This document shows, piece by piece, positions 60,272-64,000 of a stretch of DNA of 64,000 nt. Each line of letters starts with the position of its first letter. Within the stretch, counting starts at the first letter, position 1. The notes under the pieces were generated by a model. That model ran no database searches. It had not been told where the DNA came from and saw only the letters and a list, made by a program, of their open reading frames with translations. The position numbers and the translations under genes are program-made. The stretch comes from Cystobasidium ongulense. Lineage: Eukaryota; Basidiomycota; Cystobasidiomycetes; Cystobasidiales; Cystobasidiaceae. The stretch is from positions 819,307 to 883,306 of the forward strand of contig BQUP01000006.1 of NCBI GenBank assembly GCA_022835595.1, read 5' to 3'.

Positions 60272-62832
60272 ATGTCTTCTGAAGTCTTTGAGCCCGTCCC
60301 AGGCCTGGGCAAGATAGCGTGAGTGATATTCCCCAATCACCACTCACTGTAGACCGCTATTGTCTCTGTCAGAGGTGTACAGGAGGCCCAGGATATCAGC
60401 CAGACTGGAGATTGAACGCTTATCGTTGTGTTCTATTCCCATTTGTTCCCTCGCAGCACCGTCTTCGCTTGCGGAAGTGCTCTCTTCTCAGATGGCTACG
60501 TCAATGCAGCATCCGTAGGGCATAATCGACACTGTATCGCATTGTCTATCTACCATACTGATGGCGCATTCGAATGCATCTTCCTCCTCCCATTCTTCAC
60601 CCCGGCACTCCATGGGCGGCCCCATCTCCTCCTCTTCGTTTCCCCTCTTTTCGGCAACTACCTGGCTCGATTCGCTGGGTCATGTGACTTTGGCTTTTCC
60701 ACTTTTTGGCTGTCCGCTGTTCTACGTCTATACCGTAACAACGGGTGGAATGGTGTTTAAAATGTACAGGGTCCTGTCAGGTGTAAGTCCTTGGTTTCCT
60801 GTCAGACGAGAGGGTCGCATGCTTACATCGATTGGGCCATTCCGTCCAAAATGCAGACATTCTCTCGACAATGTACCCTGAAGAATGGGGAAGGAACAAT
60901 AACTCCAAGCTCTTTTGTAAGCATCATCGTCAAGTTCTGGCCTGACTCAAGCTTGGCTTACTTTTCTATTGGTGTCCAGCTTCAATGGTATTCGCTGGTA
61001 CCGTTCTCGGACAACTTGCATTCGGTTATCTTGTAGATCGATATGGCCGTAGACCCGGTAGGCATCCTTGCGCTTCGCTTCGTAGATACCATAAATTAGC
61101 TCAGGACGAGAGCTGACCAGCTTCGATGTGTCTATCCAGGTATGATCTTCGCAAGTCTTTGGTTGACTCTGTTCTCCGTAATTTCGGGTGTCGCGTACGG
61201 TGCTGGTGGCAGTATCCAAGGCCTCTTCACTGCCCTCATCGCGTATCGATTCCTCTTAGGTATTGGTATTGGTGCTGAGGTTAGTCCATGCTCTCGCCAA
61301 GTCATCGGGCCGCAACAAGGCAAAGCTAATCTATGTCTGAATTTCCAATGCGCACAGTACCCAGCTGGAACAGTTGCATGCGCTGAAAATACTGAGGATC
61401 CGGGAGTCAGCAAGAAGCATCAGCAAAAGCTTGTCATCTTGTCTACAAACACTATGATTGATCTAGGTTTTGTTGTGGCAAAGTAAGCGCACTTTCTTCT
61501 GGTATGGCTCGGCTTGTGGTGTTGATGCTAAGCATCAAATTTTTACACAATTTGTTATTCTCCAGCTTGGTTCCATATATTCTGTTGCAAATCTTCACAG
61601 AGGATCGTCTAGAATGGGTCTGGCGTCTGACATTAGGCCTAGGAGCTGTCTTCCCTCTAGCCGTCCTTTTCTTCAGAATGTCCATGAAGGAACCCAAAGC
61701 ATACGAGCAGAACTCAATGAACAGAATCAAATTCCACAAACTACCTTGGGGCCTTATCTTCAGGAAATATGGATTGAGATTGCTTGGTGTTTCTATCGCT
61801 TGGGCTGCGTGAGTGCCCTTGTCGTTTTACAGAGAAGTATTTAAGACAGTTGCTGATTGGAATTCTGTCTGGACCGTAGCTATGACTGGGTCGCATATCC
61901 TGGTAGTATCTACAGTAGTGTCATCATCAGTGGTGCTATTCCCGAAGGAACTATGTCTCAAGTTCTAGGCTGGGACGTTCTGTAAGCACTGGACCGGAAG
62001 AAGGGTCGCCCGGGAACAGAAACTGACTGTTGCCTTTCCTTTCTCCGTGTTTGCAGTACAAATGCGTTCTACCTCCCAGGCACAATCATTGGCGCTCTTA
62101 TAGTTGATAAGCTAGGACCTAAGCGTACCATCATTCTAGGTTTCCTACTTCAAGCTCTCGTCGGTTTCATTCTTTCAGGTGTTTATAACAAGCTCAAGAC
62201 AAATATTGCTGGATTCGCTGTCATGTATGGTCTATACTTATCCCTTGGTGAACTTGGTCCAGGCAACAATCTCGGTCTTCTCGCTGCCAAAGCTACTGGT
62301 AAGCTCGCTTCCTTTTACGAATTTGCTGACAGCGCTTCTGATGCTGTTTACATCAAACAACAGGACCAACTGCTGTTCGAGGAGTCTTCTATTCTATTGC
62401 CGCCGCCATCGGAAAGATTTTCGCATTCATTGCCAGTTATGTTTATGAGCGTAGGTTGACATTTTAAGGCCGGGCTGGATTTTTAAGCAGCGTACTGACT
62501 TCTCCTTCCTTTCCCGCACAGCCATTATCGCCGATGTAGGCGGATCAGGAACATACAGAGGCGACACAATCCCAGTCTATATCGGGTGCTCGCTCGCTCT
62601 CTTCGCCGCCGCGGTGGTCTATTTCCTAGTACCCGATATTCGCGCCGACTTCATGAAAGAGGAAGATGAGCGTTTCCGTCAATATCTAGAGGAGGCTGGA
62701 TATGATACCGCAGGAATGGGTCTTGCTCCACTATTGGAGCACGATCGAAGTGCAGCATCTGGAAAGGAAGAAGCCACTGGAACGCTTGACCCTGCCGAGA
62801 AGGAACCTGTTGAGAAGAAGTCCTCGCTTTGA
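60272..62832 (+). CDS. GIT1-like major facilitator (glycerophosphodiester or phosphate permease)
   Basis: MFS transporter of the PHS/Git1 branch. Exon 1 is MSSEVFEPVPGLGKIA, followed by TVFACGSALFSDGYVNAAS, a small exon read as GPVRY, and ILSTMYPEEWGRNNNSKLFS. The small exon only fits if its donor is the GTAAGT at about 60782. The MFS loop-2 signature is GYLVDRYGRRPGM; the helix-5 region is YRFLLGIGIGAEYPAGTVAC. The second half has YDWVAYPGSIYSSVI, IIGALIVDKLGPKRTIILGF, YGLYLSLGELGPGNNLGLLA and ATGVRGVFYSIAAAIGKIFA, with a cytosolic tail rich in Glu/Lys. Yeast Git1 takes up glycerophosphoinositol and glycerophosphocholine; fungal relatives may carry phosphate or other organophosphates. About twelve membrane helices and nine or so introns. 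Stop at 62830-62832. Confidence 0.88.
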
Positions 62833-63150
62833 ATTGGTACAAATGCCAAGTTCTTGAGAATCGTCGCTCAGTCAAGACAGGATGAGTGCGACCTTCAATA
62901 CTGAGAGGTTTCAACAGACCTCGACGGGCTTTCGCTCAATAACATGGGCCATTTACTATACTTAATTACTTATTTTAACTTTCGCTTATGTATGCGATCA
63001 ATGTAATTCTTTCAGGTGCATGATGTGATTGATGGCAATGCGTATTGATAAATGCCGCATGAAATATGGGTATTGCACTGTATACTCTGAACTCATTCTA
63101 TGAAATGCGGACTGATTTGTCACGAAAGATCTGGAGGCGCCTATCTGAAG
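62833..63150. other. Convergent intergenic region
   Basis: About 320 AT-rich bases between the stops of the GIT1-like and DUF1275 genes. No gene is seen. Confidence 0.5.
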
Positions 63151-64000
63151 CTATAATCCACCTGGCTTCTGTACTTTGCCACCCTTGTTGGGAACCCACC
63201 AGAAACTGATGGCTACCAGGAACTTGATACCGGCTGCTATGCCCACCGCGACTTCTCCGCTTAATGTTCCCAAGATACATCGCGAGGCTAATGCGCCCAC
63301 GAATAGGGCTACCACTGAATAAATACGATGATCTCGTGATGGTACGCTAGAATAGTCATGTTAGAATGTGTGCTTAGGAAGTGGAGACCTAGAGCTGGTG
63401 CGGAGACTTACGGTCTCAAGCGGAATAGATTCGGATCTGCAACAAGTTCGCACCAGGTCGTAGTGAGAACGACTGTAGTGCCATAATGCGTGTTCAAACG
63501 CTTTCCGACAATGCCTTGCAAACCCATACTTGCAGACATGAACCCAAGACCGACAAACGCGCGAGCCGAGTGCCAAGCGAGGTCACCTCTATCTGTAGCG
63601 TATGAGCCAGCATTTGCAGATGTAAGAGAAATATATGCTGCCATAAGGAGACCCGACTGTAACGCTGTTGCGCCCATGACCCATAGGCGAGTTTTCGAAC
63701 CGATCCTGTCTCCAATTCTCCCGAGAAAGGCGCCACAGGCGAAAGAGATCAAACTTGTAAGAGCGAGACGGTCCGCGAGATGGAAAGAACTGCCTTGATC
63801 TGGACCTGAAAAGAGTCTTGCTACAGCTGCTGCCAGCTGTACTGTATTGCCGCTATAACGGTAACGCACGTTTGCTTGCATCAGCGGCCTTATCGTGATG
63901 CTGTTTTTTGAGATGCAACTCACGTTTGGAACCCAGAAAAGATGAAAGCGGCAGCGAAGGAGACGCCATCGAGCCAGCCAGTCACGAGACAGAAGAAGGT
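63151..64000 (-). CDS. DUF1275 (YoaK-type) membrane protein, 5' end beyond the window
   Basis: Partial gene; the start lies past 64000. The visible part includes F-GFQT followed by GNTVQLAAAVARLFSG, then LTSLISFACGAFLGRIGDRI, KTRLWVMGATALQSGLLMAA, ARAFVGLGFMSASMGLQGIV, RLNTHYGTTVVLTTTWCELV and a C-terminal section (IYSVVALFVGALASRCILGT, VGIAAGIKFLVAISFWWVPN) ending KPGGL. GNTVQLA near the start, the S-GLQ-- helix and the T-V-TTT segment are typical of DUF1275, a six-helix family common in fungi and bacteria with no agreed function. Two introns are seen. Stop at 63151-63153. Confidence 0.85.

Overview
The window is nuclear DNA from a fungus, most likely a basidiomycete. Nearly every gene is split by short introns, mostly 50-120 bp, with GT-AG ends and often a CTAAC/CTGAC-like branch site. 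The gene complement is typically fungal: a Pub1/TIA-1-like RNA-binding protein, a Flc/Pkd2-type TRP protein, a hybrid histidine kinase, a Git1-type transporter, a DUF1275 protein and a wax-synthase-domain (MBOAT) protein. Spacing is compact. I recognise no transposon, virus relic, rRNA, tRNA or CRISPR array. The exact lineage (Ustilaginomycotina or Pucciniomycotina) cannot be fixed from this sequence alone.

Layout. 0.5-6.7 kb, plus strand: a peroxiredoxin-like (AhpC/TSA, CxxC) protein with long disordered arms, then linker histone H1. 7.7-27.9 kb: eight consecutive minus-strand housekeeping genes. In coordinate order these are a Ubp2-type deubiquitinase, nitronate monooxygenase, valyl-tRNA synthetase, SEC13, mitochondrial HSP60, a LYAR-type zinc-finger protein, a mercaptopyruvate sulfurtransferase (TUM1-like) and an ORC6-like protein. 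28.0-38.5 kb, plus strand: VPS20 (ESCRT-III), a PEX39-like KPWE-motif protein, a Sel1-repeat protein, a PUB1-like three-RRM protein and an MBOAT/wax-synthase protein. 38.5-52.4 kb: PIG-U/GAB1 (minus), an unknown basic protein (plus), a hybrid histidine kinase (plus) and a double-START-domain protein with a C-terminal membrane anchor (minus). 52.4-64 kb: branched-chain aminotransferase (plus), a TRP/FLC channel-like protein (minus), nicotinamidase PNC1 (plus), a GIT1-like transporter (plus) and a DUF1275 protein running off the right edge (minus).

The genes do not form one pathway or an obvious biosynthetic cluster. Several serve membrane and organelle biology: COPII coat, ESCRT-III, peroxisomal import, GPI transamidase, mitochondrial chaperonin and lipid-binding START domains. 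The points most worth following are the membrane-anchored tandem-START protein, the PEX39-like gene with its extra N-terminal module, and an inverted 136-bp duplicate that brackets the unknown gene and the histidine kinase. Others are two genes with paired in-frame starts suggesting dual mitochondrial/cytosolic products, and unusual splice structures (an ATG-only first coding exon in SEC13 and a GC-AG intron in the aminotransferase). All exon boundaries were read by eye. Those given explicitly keep the reading frame, but none has transcript support.
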